A DNA stretch of 64,000 bases from Bradyrhizobium sediminis (GTDB taxonomy: Bacteria > Pseudomonadota > Alphaproteobacteria > Rhizobiales > Xanthobacteraceae): NCBI RefSeq assembly GCF_018736105.1, contig NZ_CP076135.1, positions 2,664,001 to 2,728,000 of the forward strand, written 5' to 3'. A model generated the notes under the pieces. The model did no database searches. It had not been told where the DNA came from and saw nothing but the letters and a program-made list of their open reading frames with translations. This document shows, in pieces, positions 35,778 to 45,247 of this stretch (position 1 is its first letter; each line of letters begins with the position of its first letter). The position numbers and the translations under genes were made by a program.

Positions 35778-37583
35778 CTACGCGCGAACCCGGACGTAGC
35801 TGCCCGGCGCGTCCTCGATCGGCGGCAGCGCGTCGCTGCCGACCTGCCGCGCCGGCACCGTCTCGGCGTCGATGCTCTCCAGCCATTGGCGCCAGTCCGG
35901 CCACCACGAGCCCTTGTGCTCCTGCGCGCCCTTGAGCCAGTCCGCGAGCGTCACGTCCCTGATATTGTCGTTGGTCCAGTACTGGTATTTGCCCGACGCC
36001 GGCGGGTTGACCACGCCGGCGATGTGTCCGGACCCGGACAGCACGAATTTCACCGGTCCGCCGAAGAATTGCGAGCCGTACAGCACCGACTCAGCCGGCG
36101 CGATGTGATCCTCGCGGGTTGCCAGATTGTAGACCGGCACCTTCACCTTCGACAGGTCGAGCAGCGTGTTGTCGAGCACCATGGTGCCGGCCGACAGCCG
36201 GTTCTCCAGATAGCAGTTGCGCAGGTAATAGGAATGGTTCGCCGCCGGCATCCGCGTCGCATCCGAATTCCAGTGCAGCAGATCGAACGAGGAGGGCGAT
36301 TGCCCCTTCAGGTAATTGCTGACGACATAGGGCCAGATCAGGTCGTTGGAGCGCAGCATGTTGAAGGCCATCGCCATCTTGCTGCCTTCGAGCACGCCCG
36401 CCGCCCGCATGTCGCGCTCCAGCGCCGAGATCTGGTCCTCGTCGACGAACACCAGCAGGTCGCCGGCATGGGTGAAATCGACCTGGGCCGCAAAGAAGGT
36501 GGCGGATGTCACGCGCACCCGGCGCTTTTCCGCAAGCCATGCCAGCGTCGAGGCTAGCAGGGTGCCGCCGACGCAATAGCCGGCGGTGTGAACCTTCATT
36601 TCGCCGGTCACCTTTTCGATGACGTCCATCGCCGTCAGCGGGCCTTCCTTCATGTAGTCTTCGAAGGTTTTCTGGCCGAGCTTCTTGTCCGGGTTGACCC
36701 AGGAGATCACGAACACGGTGATGCCCTGATCGACGCACCACTTGATGTAGGATTTTTCCGGCTTGAGATCGAGGATGTAGAATTTGTTGATCCACGGCGG
36801 CACGATCAGGAGCGGCGTGCGCAGCACGGTTTCCGTCGTCGGCGTGTACTGGATCAGCTGCATCAATTCGTTCTGGAAGATCACCTTGCCCGGCGTCGTC
36901 GCCATGTTGACGCCGACCTCGAGATTGGAGGGGTCGGACTGCCGGATCCGCAGCGTGCCGCGGCCGGCCTCGATGTCCTCGGCCAGCATCTTCATGCCGC
37001 GCACCAGATTGCCGGCATTGGACGTCAGCGTCTCGCGCAGCACCTCCGGATTGGTGAGGACGAAATTCGACGGCGCCAGCGCGTTGGTGATCTGTTTGAC
37101 GTAGAACTCGGCCTTCTTGCGGGTATGCGGATCGAGGCCGTCGGCGTTGTGCACCAGGTCCTGCGCCCACTGCGTGGTCAGCAGATAGAGCTGCATCACG
37201 AAATCGTAGAACTGGTTCGATTTCCACTCCGGGTCCTGGAAGCGCTTGTCGCGCGGCGAGGGTTCGATCGCGGGCTTCGCTTCCTCGCCGGCAAGCCGGC
37301 GCGCCGACGAGCCCCACAGGTCGAGATAGGCCTTGGCGATCTTGGCCTGCAGGTCAGTCGACCGGTCGTTGTCCGACAGCCAGTATTGCGCGACCGCGGT
37401 GAAGGTCTTGATCACCTCGTTGAGTTCGCTCGGCGGCTTGTCCTTGGCTTCGCCGTTCTCGCGCGGCTTCAGATAGGCCGCGAGCGCCTGGCCACTGCTC
37501 TCCAGCGCCTTCGCAAGGTTCGCGGCGAACGCTTCGGGGTCGAATTTTTTCGCAGCCTGGGACTCGGTCGTGACTTCACTCAT
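35778..37583 (-). CDS. phaC: class I polyhydroxyalkanoate synthase
   Basis: PhaC (601 aa) polymerises (R)-3-hydroxyacyl-CoA into storage polyester on granule surfaces. The lipase-box-like catalytic motif is GYCVGG with Cys near residue 337, preceded by the substrate tunnel region [19 protein letters not shown] near 244-262, split across the alpha/beta fold. The catalytic Asp lies in [11 protein letters not shown] near 493 and the His in SGSGHIAG near 522. Length and single-subunit form fit class I. A tandem terminator follows. No phaR or phasin gene is adjacent. Confidence 0.95.
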   Translation of the reverse strand: MSEVTTESQAAKKFDPEAFAANLAKALESSGQALAAYLKPRENGEAKDKPPSELNEVIKTFTAVAQYWLSDNDRSTDLQAKIAKAYLDLWGSSARRLAGEEAKPAIEPSPRDKRFQDPEWKSNQFYDFVMQLYLLTTQWAQDLVHNADGLDPHTRKKAEFYVKQITNALAPSNFVLTNPEVLRETLTSNAGNLVRGMKMLAEDIEAGRGTLRIRQSDPSNLEVGVNMATTPGKVIFQNELMQLIQYTPTTETVLRTPLLIVPPWINKFYILDLKPEKSYIKWCVDQGITVFVISWVNPDKKLGQKTFEDYMKEGPLTAMDVIEKVTGEMKVHTAGYCVGGTLLASTLAWLAEKRRVRVTSATFFAAQVDFTHAGDLLVFVDEDQISALERDMRAAGVLEGSKMAMAFNMLRSNDLIWPYVVSNYLKGQSPSSFDLLHWNSDATRMPAANHSYYLRNCYLENRLSAGTMVLDNTLLDLSKVKVPVYNLATREDHIAPAESVLYGSQFFGGPVKFVLSGSGHIAGVVNPPASGKYQYWTNDNIRDVTLADWLKGAQEHKGSWWPDWRQWLESIDAETVPARQVGSDALPPIEDAPGSYVRVRA

Positions 37584-37838
37584 GAGCGGACACTACCGAT
37601 TCATTTCAAGTTCGTCACCGCGCGGAATCGGCACGGACGGCTTTGCGGTTAATCTTCCGCACCCGCGCTGCTGCACTGCGATAGAATTTCTTGGTTCCGA
37701 CATATTGAGGCCCCAACGCTCCGCTTTCTTGTTTCGGCTTTAATCGTTTCGGGCGACAATGGTTTGAACGCCAGACCAGAAGAATTAGACGTTTTGTCGC
37801 TGCAAGGCTCATACCAGCGGCTCAAGAGCTGACCGGGG

Positions 37839-38141
37839 ATGTTCGAACGGATGACGGCCAATCGGCACATGAGGGCAATTGCAGTGGGAGCGCTGTTACT
37901 GTCGGCGCTGGCGCTCGGCGGCTGCTCGACGTCGATCGCCGATTTGCCGCTGGTCGGCACTCCGGCCGATGCACCGGCGCGGCCGAAGGAAACCGGCGCC
38001 TACCTTCCGGTCCATGATCTGCCTCCCGATCGCGAGGAGGCCGCGCTGCCGCCGGCCGCGCAGGCCCAGATCCAGCGTGAACTGGCTGCGGCTCGGGACC
38101 GGCAGGCCTCCGCCGCGGCCAAAAACTCCGCCGCAAAGTGA
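37839..38141 (+). CDS. small lipoprotein
   Basis: A 100-residue protein with a lipoprotein signal: HMRAIAVGALLLSALALGGCS, lipobox LGGC at about residue 29. The mature part is short, proline-rich and then helical (PAAQAQIQRELAAARDRQAS), ending in lysine. Probably anchored in the outer membrane, facing the periplasm. Starts at ATG 37839, 37851 and 37869 are all in frame; GGGG precedes the first closely. It lies between phaC (divergent) and the aminotransferase gene. Function unknown. Confidence 0.75.
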   Translation: MFERMTANRHMRAIAVGALLLSALALGGCSTSIADLPLVGTPADAPARPKETGAYLPVHDLPPDREEAALPPAAQAQIQRELAAARDRQASAAAKNSAAK

Positions 38142-38199
38142 GCAACTGGGCGCTATTACGGCTGGCGCGACGGCGCTTGCGTGGTAAAACAAGCCCGAT

Positions 38200-38236
38200 T
38201 CAATGGTTTGGCGCGGAATTTGCTCTAAACCATTGA
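38200..38236. repeat. inverted repeat upstream of aminotransferase gene
   Basis: TCAATGGTTT (38200-38209) and AAACCATTGA (38227-38236) are perfect 10-bp arms around 17 bases. No U tract follows. It could be an operator or part of a dispersed repeat. Confidence 0.6.
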
Positions 38237-38315
38237 TTGAGCGTGCTTTCTGCGCGGAATCGAGTTCCGCTGCAGGCTACGCTGGCGATCCCTGCCGCGA
38301 CCCGCTTCCGGAGCT

Positions 38316-39545
38316 ATGAGACCGATGGAAGAATTTTACCGCATCCGCCGTTTGCCGCCTTACGTGTTCGAGCAGGTCAACCGGGCCAAGGCGGCCGCAC
38401 GGAATGCCGGCGCCGATATCATTGATCTCGGTATGGGCAATCCCGACCTGTCGACGCCGGCGCATGTCATCGAAAAGCTCAAGGAAACCCTGGGCAAGCC
38501 GCGGACCGACCGCTACTCGGCCTCGCGCGGCATTACCGGCTTGCGCAAGGCGCAGGCTGCCTATTACGGCCGCCGCTTCGGCGTGAAACTCAATCCGGAG
38601 ACCCAGATCGTCGCCACCCTGGGCTCGAAGGAGGGGTTCGCCAATGTGGCGCAGGCCATCACCGCACCCGGCGACGTCATTCTGTGTCCCAATCCGAGCT
38701 ATCCGATCCATGCCTTCGGTTTCCTGATGGCCGGCGGCGTGATCCGTTCGGTTCCATCGGAGCCGACCCCGCAATTCTTCGAGGCGGTGGAACGCGCCAT
38801 TATCCATTCGATCCCGAAGCCGCTTGCGCTGGTGGTCTGCTATCCCTCCAATCCGACCGCCTACGTCGCGAGCCTGGATTTCTACAAGGATCTGGTCGCG
38901 TTCGCGAAGAAGCACGAGATCTTCATCCTGTCGGATCTCGCTTATGCGGAAGTCTATTTCGACGACAACAATCCCCCGCCCTCGGTGCTGCAGGTTCCCG
39001 GCGCGATCGACGTGACCGTGGAATTCACCTCGATGTCAAAGACGTTCTCGATGGCCGGCTGGCGGATGGGCTTTGCCGTCGGCAATGACCGCATCATCGC
39101 GGCATTGGCGCGGGTGAAATCCTACCTCGACTACGGCGCGTTCACGCCGATCCAGGTGGCCGCGACCGCGGCATTGAACGGTCCGGACGACTGCATCCGC
39201 GAGATGCGGGAAACCTATCGCAAGCGCCGCGATGCGCTGGTGGAATCGTTCGGCCGGGCAGGGTGGGAGATTCCGCCGCCGGAAGCCTCGATGTTTGCCT
39301 GGGCGCCGCTGCCCAAGGCGTTCCGCGACGTCGGCAGCATGCAGTTCGCGACCCTGATGGTCGAGAAATCAGGCGTGGTGGTGTCGCCAGGAGTCGCCTT
39401 CGGCGAGCACGGCGAGGGCTATGTCCGCATCGCGATGGTGGAAAACGAGCAACGGATCCGCCAGGCCGCCCGCGGCGTGCGCCGCTTCCTTGAAAGCGGC
39501 ATTGAAACGTTGCACAACGTGGTTCCTCTCGCCAACCGGCGGTAG
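38316..39545 (+). CDS. class I/II aminotransferase (LL-DAP or alanine type)
   Basis: A 409-residue fold-type I PLP enzyme. The N-terminal FYRIRRLPPYVFEQVNRAKAAAR segment and DLGMGNPDLSTPAHV, then the YSASRGITGLRKA region, YPSNPTA (Asn binding PLP) near residue 177, and the PLP lysine in SMSKTFSMAGWRMG near residue 244, match the group labelled LL-diaminopimelate or alanine aminotransferase in Rhizobiales. Its neighbour is hom, of the same aspartate family, which supports a role in lysine or threonine metabolism. ATG 38325 is an alternative start with better spacing from GGAG. Confidence 0.9.
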   Translation: MRPMEEFYRIRRLPPYVFEQVNRAKAAARNAGADIIDLGMGNPDLSTPAHVIEKLKETLGKPRTDRYSASRGITGLRKAQAAYYGRRFGVKLNPETQIVATLGSKEGFANVAQAITAPGDVILCPNPSYPIHAFGFLMAGGVIRSVPSEPTPQFFEAVERAIIHSIPKPLALVVCYPSNPTAYVASLDFYKDLVAFAKKHEIFILSDLAYAEVYFDDNNPPPSVLQVPGAIDVTVEFTSMSKTFSMAGWRMGFAVGNDRIIAALARVKSYLDYGAFTPIQVAATAALNGPDDCIREMRETYRKRRDALVESFGRAGWEIPPPEASMFAWAPLPKAFRDVGSMQFATLMVEKSGVVVSPGVAFGEHGEGYVRIAMVENEQRIRQAARGVRRFLESGIETLHNVVPLANRR

Positions 39546-39594
39546 GCATGATCCCGAAAAGTGGACTTCCGGTTTTCCGATCAGATCATGCCTA
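39543..39594. repeat. RIME/RPE-like palindromic repeat before hom
   Basis: The outer 11-bp arms TAGGCATGATC and GATCATGCCTA enclose CCGAAAAGTGGACTTCCGG and an inverted TTTTCCG part. This resembles the GCATGATCCCGAAAAGTGG repeat common in Rhizobiales. The first three bases are the stop codon of the aminotransferase gene. Confidence 0.85.
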
Positions 39595-39625
39595 GTTCAA
39601 GTTTCTCCGGCAGGTTTTTCACGTC

Positions 39626-40945
39626 ATGGTCGCACCCCTGAAAGTGGGTATTGCGGGGCTCGGCACTGTTGGCGCCGAAGTCGTCCGCCTCATCGAAGAG
39701 CAGAGCCGGACGCTGTCGGCGCGCTGCGGACGCGGCGTGCGCGTGGTCGCCGTCACCGCGCGTTCCAAGGTGAAGAAGCGCAAGCTCGACCTGCGCGGCA
39801 TCGAATGGGCCAGGAGCCCGCTTGCGCTGGCCAGCGATCCCGGCATCGATTGCTTCGTCGAATTGATGGGCGGCTCCGGCGATCCCGCGCTGTCGGCGAT
39901 CGAGGCGGCGCTGAAATCCGGCAAGTCGGTGGTGACCGCCAACAAGGCGCTGATCGCCAAGCATGGATTGCGCCTGGCCCATGCCGCCGAAAAACACGGC
40001 GGCGCGCTGAATTTTGAGGCGGCGGTCGGCGCCGCCATTCCCGTGATCAAGACCCTGCGCGAGGGTCTGGCCGGCACCGGCATTAATCGCGTCTACGGAA
40101 TTCTCAACGGCACCTGCAATTACATCCTGACGCGGATGGAGCAGGAAGGGTTGTCGTTCGCCGAATGCCTGAAGGACGCGCAGCGCCTCGGCTATGCCGA
40201 GGCCAACCCGTCGTTCGACGTCGACGGCCACGACACCGCGCAGAAGCTGGCCATTCTGGCCAGTCTCGCCTTCGGCACCAAGGTGGCGCAGGGCGCGGTC
40301 TATGTCGAAGGCATCTCTTCGATCGCGCCGGAAGATCTGCGGGCCGCGGAAGAGCTCGGCTACCGCGTCAAGCTGCTCGGGGTCGCGGTGCGCACCGCCA
40401 AGGGCATCGAGCAGCGTGTGCATCCGACCATGGTGCCGAAGACGTCCTCGATCGCGCAGGTGATGGGGGTCACCAACGCCGTGACCATCGACGGCGAGGG
40501 CATACCGCCGATCACGCTGGTCGGTCCGGGCGCCGGAGGCGCAGCGACCGCGTCCGCCGTGCTCGCCGACATCGCCGATGTCGCCCGCGGCATCCGCGCC
40601 AAGCCATTTGGCCGGCCGGTCGACAAATTGCGCGCGACCAAGAAGGCGCCGATGGAGCGTCACGAGGGCGGCTACTACATTCGCCTGATGGCGCGCGATC
40701 TGGCCGGCACCGCCGCCACCATCGCGGCCCGGCTGGCCGAGCAGAAGATTTCGCTGGAGTCGATCGTGCAGCGCCATCCCGACGGCGTCGGCGCCAACGG
40801 CGCGACGAAGAAGGCTTCACCGGTTCCGGTCATTCTGATTACCTATGCCACCAGCGAGGACGCAGTCTATCGCGCGCTGGAAGCGGTCCAGCGCGACAAG
40901 GTGATCAGCGGCCGGCCGCAGGTGATACGGATCGAGAAGAACTAG
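39626..40945 (+). CDS. hom: homoserine dehydrogenase
   Basis: Hom (439 aa) reduces aspartate semialdehyde to homoserine for threonine and methionine. It has NAD(P)-binding GIAGLGTVGAEVVRLIEE near residue 8, TANKALIAKHG near residue 105, the catalytic core GGALNFEAAVGAAIPVIKTL near 128-147 (in two blocks), and a C-terminal ACT domain (GGYYIRLMARDLAGTAATIA) that usually mediates threonine feedback. A GTCCGTACGGAC palindrome follows the stop at 40952-40963. No leader peptide was seen upstream; the short spacer is mostly the repeat. Confidence 0.96.
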   Translation: MVAPLKVGIAGLGTVGAEVVRLIEEQSRTLSARCGRGVRVVAVTARSKVKKRKLDLRGIEWARSPLALASDPGIDCFVELMGGSGDPALSAIEAALKSGKSVVTANKALIAKHGLRLAHAAEKHGGALNFEAAVGAAIPVIKTLREGLAGTGINRVYGILNGTCNYILTRMEQEGLSFAECLKDAQRLGYAEANPSFDVDGHDTAQKLAILASLAFGTKVAQGAVYVEGISSIAPEDLRAAEELGYRVKLLGVAVRTAKGIEQRVHPTMVPKTSSIAQVMGVTNAVTIDGEGIPPITLVGPGAGGAATASAVLADIADVARGIRAKPFGRPVDKLRATKKAPMERHEGGYYIRLMARDLAGTAATIAARLAEQKISLESIVQRHPDGVGANGATKKASPVPVILITYATSEDAVYRALEAVQRDKVISGRPQVIRIEKN

Positions 40946-41024
40946 CGCGGCGTCCGTACGGACGGCGCGCGATACGCGTGGTTGCGGGTTTTGGGACCCG
41001 CTGTGAAGTTTAAGGAGTTCGCCA

Positions 41025-42023
41025 ATGTCGACCCATATTTCCGTTCCGCCGCAGCTTTTGCTGGAGCGCATCCTGACGCTCGAGATCGTGCGGGTGACGG
41101 AGCGCGCGGCGGTATCGGCGGCCAGGCTGCGCGGCCACGGCAACGAGAAGGCGGCCGACCAGGCCGCCGTCGACGCGATGCGGCGCGAGCTCAACAAGTT
41201 GCCGATCGAAGGCACCATCGTGATCGGTGAGGGCGAACGCGACGAGGCGCCGATGCTGTTCATCGGCGAGAGGGTCGGCATCAATGCCGGGCCGCAAGTC
41301 GATATCGCCGTCGATCCGCTCGAGGGCACCACGCTGTGCGCCAAGAACATGCCGGGGGCGATCGCGACCATGGCGATGGCCGATGGCGGCACGCTGCTGC
41401 ACGCGCCCGACGTCTACATGCAGAAGATCGCGGTCGGCCCCGGCTACGCCAAGGGCGTGGTCGAACTCGACGCATCGCCCGCCGACAACGTTCACCGCCT
41501 CGCCAAGGCGAAAGGTGTGCCGCCGTCCGCGATCACAGTGCTGGTGCTCGAACGCCTGCGTCACGCCGACATCATCAACGGCGTGCGCTCGACGGGCGCC
41601 GCGGTGCGCCTGATCACCGACGGCGACGTCGCCGGCGTCATCCATTGCGCCGATCCTGACAATACCGGCGTCGACATGTATATCGGCACCGGCGGCGCGC
41701 CCGAGGGCGTGCTGGCGGCGGCAGCGTTGCGCTGCATCGGCGGCCAGATGCAGTGCCGGCTCATTCTCGACAACGAGGAGCAACGCGAGCGCGCCCACAA
41801 GATGGGCGTCAGCGATCCGCGCATGATTTACGGCATCGAGGACATGGTGAAGGGCGACTGCCTGTTCGCCGCCACCGGCGTTACCGACGGTTCGCTGCTC
41901 TCGGGCGTCAAGTTCCGCAAGGATGTGATCCAGACCGAGACCGTGGTGATGCGTTCGGTCACCGGCACCGTGCGCTACATCAAGGCCGAACACCGGCAGC
42001 TCGAGAAATTCCACCTCGATTGA
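41025..42023 (+). CDS. glpX: class II fructose-1,6-bisphosphatase
   Basis: GlpX (332 aa) dephosphorylates fructose-1,6-bisphosphate (sometimes also sedoheptulose-1,7-bisphosphate) in gluconeogenesis and the Calvin cycle. Lithium-sensitive phosphatase motifs are visible: GEGERDEAPML near residue 67, DPLEGTTLCAKN near 98-109, and ATGVTDGSLLSGV near the end. It follows hom after 79 bases; the hom-glpX-recJ order is conserved in Rhizobiales, and the start ATG 41025 has AAGGAG 10 bases upstream. Confidence 0.95.
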   Translation: MSTHISVPPQLLLERILTLEIVRVTERAAVSAARLRGHGNEKAADQAAVDAMRRELNKLPIEGTIVIGEGERDEAPMLFIGERVGINAGPQVDIAVDPLEGTTLCAKNMPGAIATMAMADGGTLLHAPDVYMQKIAVGPGYAKGVVELDASPADNVHRLAKAKGVPPSAITVLVLERLRHADIINGVRSTGAAVRLITDGDVAGVIHCADPDNTGVDMYIGTGGAPEGVLAAAALRCIGGQMQCRLILDNEEQRERAHKMGVSDPRMIYGIEDMVKGDCLFAATGVTDGSLLSGVKFRKDVIQTETVVMRSVTGTVRYIKAEHRQLEKFHLD

Positions 42024-42033
42024 GGGCGCTGAC

Positions 42034-42483
42034 ATGGCTGGCAATGTGGTAGTCCGGCCGATCGGCGAAGACGAGCGTGATGCGTGGAACCCGCTATGGG
42101 CGGGTTACCTCACCTTCTACAAGACGGCGCTGGCACAGGACGTCAGCGATCTCGCCTGGACCAGGTTTCACGATCCGGACGAGCCGATGTTCGCGCTGGG
42201 CGGCTATGTCGACGGCAACCTGGCGGGGTTCGCTCATTACCTGTTCCATCGATCGACCTGGGCTCCCCACCGATACTGCTATCTGGAAGATCTGTTTGTG
42301 GCGAAATCGGCGCGGGGCAGAGGGCTCGGACGGGCGCTGATCGAGGCGGTTTACCAGAAGGCCAGGGCGGCGCATGCGAGCCGCGTCTATTGGCTTACGC
42401 AATCGAGCAACACGCAGGCGCGCGCTCTCTACGACACGGTCGCCGACAATCTCGGCTTCATCCAATACCGCAAGGTGCTTTAG
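42034..42483 (+). CDS. GNAT family N-acetyltransferase
   Basis: A 149-residue GNAT protein. The acetyl-CoA pyrophosphate loop reads AKSARGRGLGRALIEAV near residues 90-106, preceded by YLEDLFV (strand 4) and followed by VYWLTQSSNTQARALYD near 120-136. Ten bases after glpX, with GAGGG upstream, it is probably in the same transcript. The substrate, likely an amine or amino acid, is not known. Confidence 0.92.
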   Translation: MAGNVVVRPIGEDERDAWNPLWAGYLTFYKTALAQDVSDLAWTRFHDPDEPMFALGGYVDGNLAGFAHYLFHRSTWAPHRYCYLEDLFVAKSARGRGLGRALIEAVYQKARAAHASRVYWLTQSSNTQARALYDTVADNLGFIQYRKVL

Positions 42484-42487
42484 GTAA

Positions 42488-42529
42488 CGTCATTCCGGGG
42501 CAGCTCGCAGGGCTGACCCCGGAATGACG
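42488..42529. repeat. palindromic repeat between GNAT and dehalogenase genes
   Basis: CGTCATTCCGGGGCAGC faces GCTGACCCCGGAATGACG with few mismatches. It resembles dispersed elements of the CGTCAT..ATGACG type also seen at 25011-25166. Confidence 0.75.
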
Positions 42530-42549
42530 AACAAGAAAACGGGGAGCGA

Positions 42550-43269
42550 ATGTCCGATATTTCCGCTGTCAAGGCGCTGGTGTTCGACGTGTTCGGCACC
42601 TGCGTCGATTGGCGCACCAGCCTGATCGATGATTTCACCAAGTGGTCGGCGACGCGCGGCATCAAGGCGGACTGGACCGCTCTGGTCGATGGCTGGCGCG
42701 CGGTCTATGCCGCCTCGATGGATGAGGTGCGCAAGCACCCCGAGCGCGGCTACATGATCCTCGACACGCTGCACCGGCAGTCGCTGGAAAAGCTGGTTGC
42801 GCAGTTCAGGATCTCGGGCCTCACCGAGGCTGACCTGCATCACCTGACCATGGGCTGGCACCGGCTTCATGCCTGGCCCGACACCGTGGCTGGATTGACG
42901 CGGCTGAAGACGAAATACATCATCTCGCCGCTGTCCAACGGCAATGTGGCGTTGCTCACCGACATGGCAAAGTTCGCAGGGTTGCCCTGGGACCTGATCA
43001 TGTCGGCGGAACTATTCGAGCATTACAAGCCCGATCCCGAGACCTATCTTGGCGCCGCAAAGCTGCTTTGCCTGCCGCCGGAGCAGGTGATGATGGTGGC
43101 CGCGCACAACAATGACCTGAAGGCCGCACAGCAACTGGGGCTGAAGACCGCTTTCGTGGCGCGGCCGACCGAATACGGCCCGCTCCAGAAATACGATTTC
43201 GAGGCCAAGGGCGACTGGGATATCGTCGCCAAGGATTTCAACGGGATAGCGGAGAAGATGGGCTGTTAG
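42550..43269 (+). CDS. haloacid dehalogenase, type II
   Basis: A 239-residue HAD-fold hydrolase. The nucleophile Asp13 is in FDVFGTCVDWR, motif II Ser/Asn is in ISPLSNGNVALL near residue 121, motif III Lys is in HYKPDPETYLGAA near 158, and the acidic motif IV region is VAAHNNDLKAAQQ near 182, with Asn replacing part of the usual Asp pair as in L-2-haloacid dehalogenases. It probably releases halide from short 2-haloacids, or acts on a natural analogue. Own Shine-Dalgarno GGGGAG. Confidence 0.92.
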   Translation: MSDISAVKALVFDVFGTCVDWRTSLIDDFTKWSATRGIKADWTALVDGWRAVYAASMDEVRKHPERGYMILDTLHRQSLEKLVAQFRISGLTEADLHHLTMGWHRLHAWPDTVAGLTRLKTKYIISPLSNGNVALLTDMAKFAGLPWDLIMSAELFEHYKPDPETYLGAAKLLCLPPEQVMMVAAHNNDLKAAQQLGLKTAFVARPTEYGPLQKYDFEAKGDWDIVAKDFNGIAEKMGC

Positions 43270-43374
43270 GCCAGGGCCGCAGGCTCTACCCTCATCCCCG
43301 GATGAGCGCAGCGCTCGCCGGATGACGGACCTGTGTTGCGGAAGTAATCGCTGTCCCTATCTTTCGAAAGCATC

Positions 43375-45216
43375 ATGACGCTCCCCGCATCCGCATTGCC
43401 CGTCGAAGCGCCCCCGGCGTTTCTCGGCGTCGCGCGCTCGGCGACCGGAAAGCTGTGGCGCGACCGGCTCGATGCGCGGGGGGCGGCGCGGGCGCTGGCG
43501 ATCGCGCAACGCTATCAATTGCCGGAAATGCTGGCGCGGGTGCTGGCGGGGCGCGGTGTCGAACTCGACGCGGTCGAGGACTTCCTCGATCCCACCATCC
43601 GCAAGCTGATGCCCGATCCCCATACCGTGACGCAGATGGAAGCCGCCGCCAAGCGCATCGCGGACGCCGCGATCCGCGGCGAGAAGGTGGCGATCTTCGG
43701 CGATTACGATGTCGACGGCGCGACCTCGGCGGCGCTATTGGCGTGGCACCTTCGCCATTGCGGGCTCGATCCGCTGATCCATATTCCCGACCGGATCTTC
43801 GAAGGTTACGGCCCCAATACCGAGGCTATCCGGATGCTCGCGGGCAAGGGCGCTACGCTGCTGGTGACGGTGGATTGCGGCACCACCAGCCTCGAGCCGC
43901 TGGCGGAAGCACGGCGGCAGGGGATGTCGGTCGTGGTCATCGACCATCATCAATGCGGCGACGAATTGCCCGATGTCGATGCGCTGGTGAATCCGAACCG
44001 GCCCGACGATCTCTCGGGCCTCGGCCATCTCGCCGCGGTCGGCCTCGTGTTGATCACGTTGGTGGCTGTGAACAGGGAATTGCGATCTCGCGGCTTCTGG
44101 ACCGCCGAAATGCCCGAGCCCGATCTCTTGGGCATGCTGCATCACGTCGCGCTCGGCACCGTCGCCGACGTCGCGCCCCTGACCGGGCTCAACCGCGCCT
44201 TCGTTGCCAAGGGCCTGGTCGCGATGCGGCGTCGCGATCATGTCGGCCATACCGCGCTGATGGATGTGTCGCGGCTGAACGGCCCGCCGGAAGCCTGGCA
44301 TCTCGGCTTCATGCTGGGGCCGCGCATCAATGCCGGCGGGCGGATCGGGCGCGCCGATCTCGGCGTGCGGCTGCTCTTGGAAGGCGATGTTTCCGAAGCC
44401 GCACGGATCGCCGCCGAGCTCGACCGCCTCAACACCGAGCGCCGCGTCATCGAGCAGATGGCGGAGGCGCAGGCCGAAGCCGAGGCGCTGGCCTCGCTCG
44501 GTCTGGAAGACAAGGGCGCGGTCATCGTCACCGCCTCGGAAGGCTGGCATCCCGGCGTGGTCGGTCTCGTCGCTTCCAGGCTGAAGGAAAAATTCTCACG
44601 GCCCGCGTTTGCGATCGCGCTGGAGCCGGGCGGGATCGGCACCGGCTCCGGCCGCTCGATCTCCGGCGTCGATCTCGGCAAGGCGGTGCGGCAGGCGGTC
44701 CACGATGGCCTGTTGCTGAAGGGCGGCGGCCACGCTATGGCCGCCGGCGTCACCTTGCGCAAGGAGAAGCTGGCGGAATTCCGCGCCTATATGGAAACTG
44801 CGCTGGCGGCCGACGTCGCCAATTCGCGGCACGACAACGAGCTGTTCATCGACGGCGCGGTGAGCGCGCGCAGCGTGACGCCGGAATTCGCCGCCACCCT
44901 GAACCGCGCCGGCCCCTTCGGCGCCGGCAACCCGGAGCCGGTGGTGGCGCTGCCGTCGCATCAGCTGGTCTACGCCGATGAAGTCGGCCAGGCGCATTTG
45001 CGGCTGCGCTTCAAGGCCGGCGACGGCGCCATCGTCAACGGCATCGCGTTTCGCTCGGTCGGGCAGAAGCTCGGCCACGCCCTGATCGGACATCGCGGCC
45101 AGCCGCTGCATGTGGCGGGATCGCTCGCGGTCGATCGCTGGCAAGGCACCGAGCGTGTGCAGTTCCGGGTGATCGACGTCGCCGTGCCGGATCCGGGCCC
45201 GGCGATAATCAGATAG
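43375..45216 (+). CDS. recJ: single-stranded-DNA-specific exonuclease RecJ
   Basis: RecJ (613 aa) degrades single-stranded DNA 5' to 3' in recombination and mismatch repair. The DHH phosphoesterase core shows GDYDVDGATSAALL near residue 106, VDCGTTS near 164, and VIDHHQCGDE near 189. The DHHA1 domain has GGGHAMAAGVTL near residue 450 and an OB-type C-terminal part follows. The length is typical. It stands about 105 bases after the dehalogenase gene. Confidence 0.95.
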   Translation: MTLPASALPVEAPPAFLGVARSATGKLWRDRLDARGAARALAIAQRYQLPEMLARVLAGRGVELDAVEDFLDPTIRKLMPDPHTVTQMEAAAKRIADAAIRGEKVAIFGDYDVDGATSAALLAWHLRHCGLDPLIHIPDRIFEGYGPNTEAIRMLAGKGATLLVTVDCGTTSLEPLAEARRQGMSVVVIDHHQCGDELPDVDALVNPNRPDDLSGLGHLAAVGLVLITLVAVNRELRSRGFWTAEMPEPDLLGMLHHVALGTVADVAPLTGLNRAFVAKGLVAMRRRDHVGHTALMDVSRLNGPPEAWHLGFMLGPRINAGGRIGRADLGVRLLLEGDVSEAARIAAELDRLNTERRVIEQMAEAQAEAEALASLGLEDKGAVIVTASEGWHPGVVGLVASRLKEKFSRPAFAIALEPGGIGTGSGRSISGVDLGKAVRQAVHDGLLLKGGGHAMAAGVTLRKEKLAEFRAYMETALAADVANSRHDNELFIDGAVSARSVTPEFAATLNRAGPFGAGNPEPVVALPSHQLVYADEVGQAHLRLRFKAGDGAIVNGIAFRSVGQKLGHALIGHRGQPLHVAGSLAVDRWQGTERVQFRVIDVAVPDPGPAIIR

Positions 45217-45247
45217 ACCGACAACCACGATAACAATGGGAGCAAAA

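Noticed and set aside
39546..39625. leader-peptide attenuator before hom
   Set aside because: The spacer is occupied by the dispersed repeat and has no short ORF with Thr, Ile or Met runs, in contrast to the aroG leader.
43455..44981. 508-codon ORF inside recJ
   Set aside because: It is a +2 shadow frame in a GC-rich gene; Arg/Gly/Ala-rich, no fold, while the recJ motifs are intact in the true frame.
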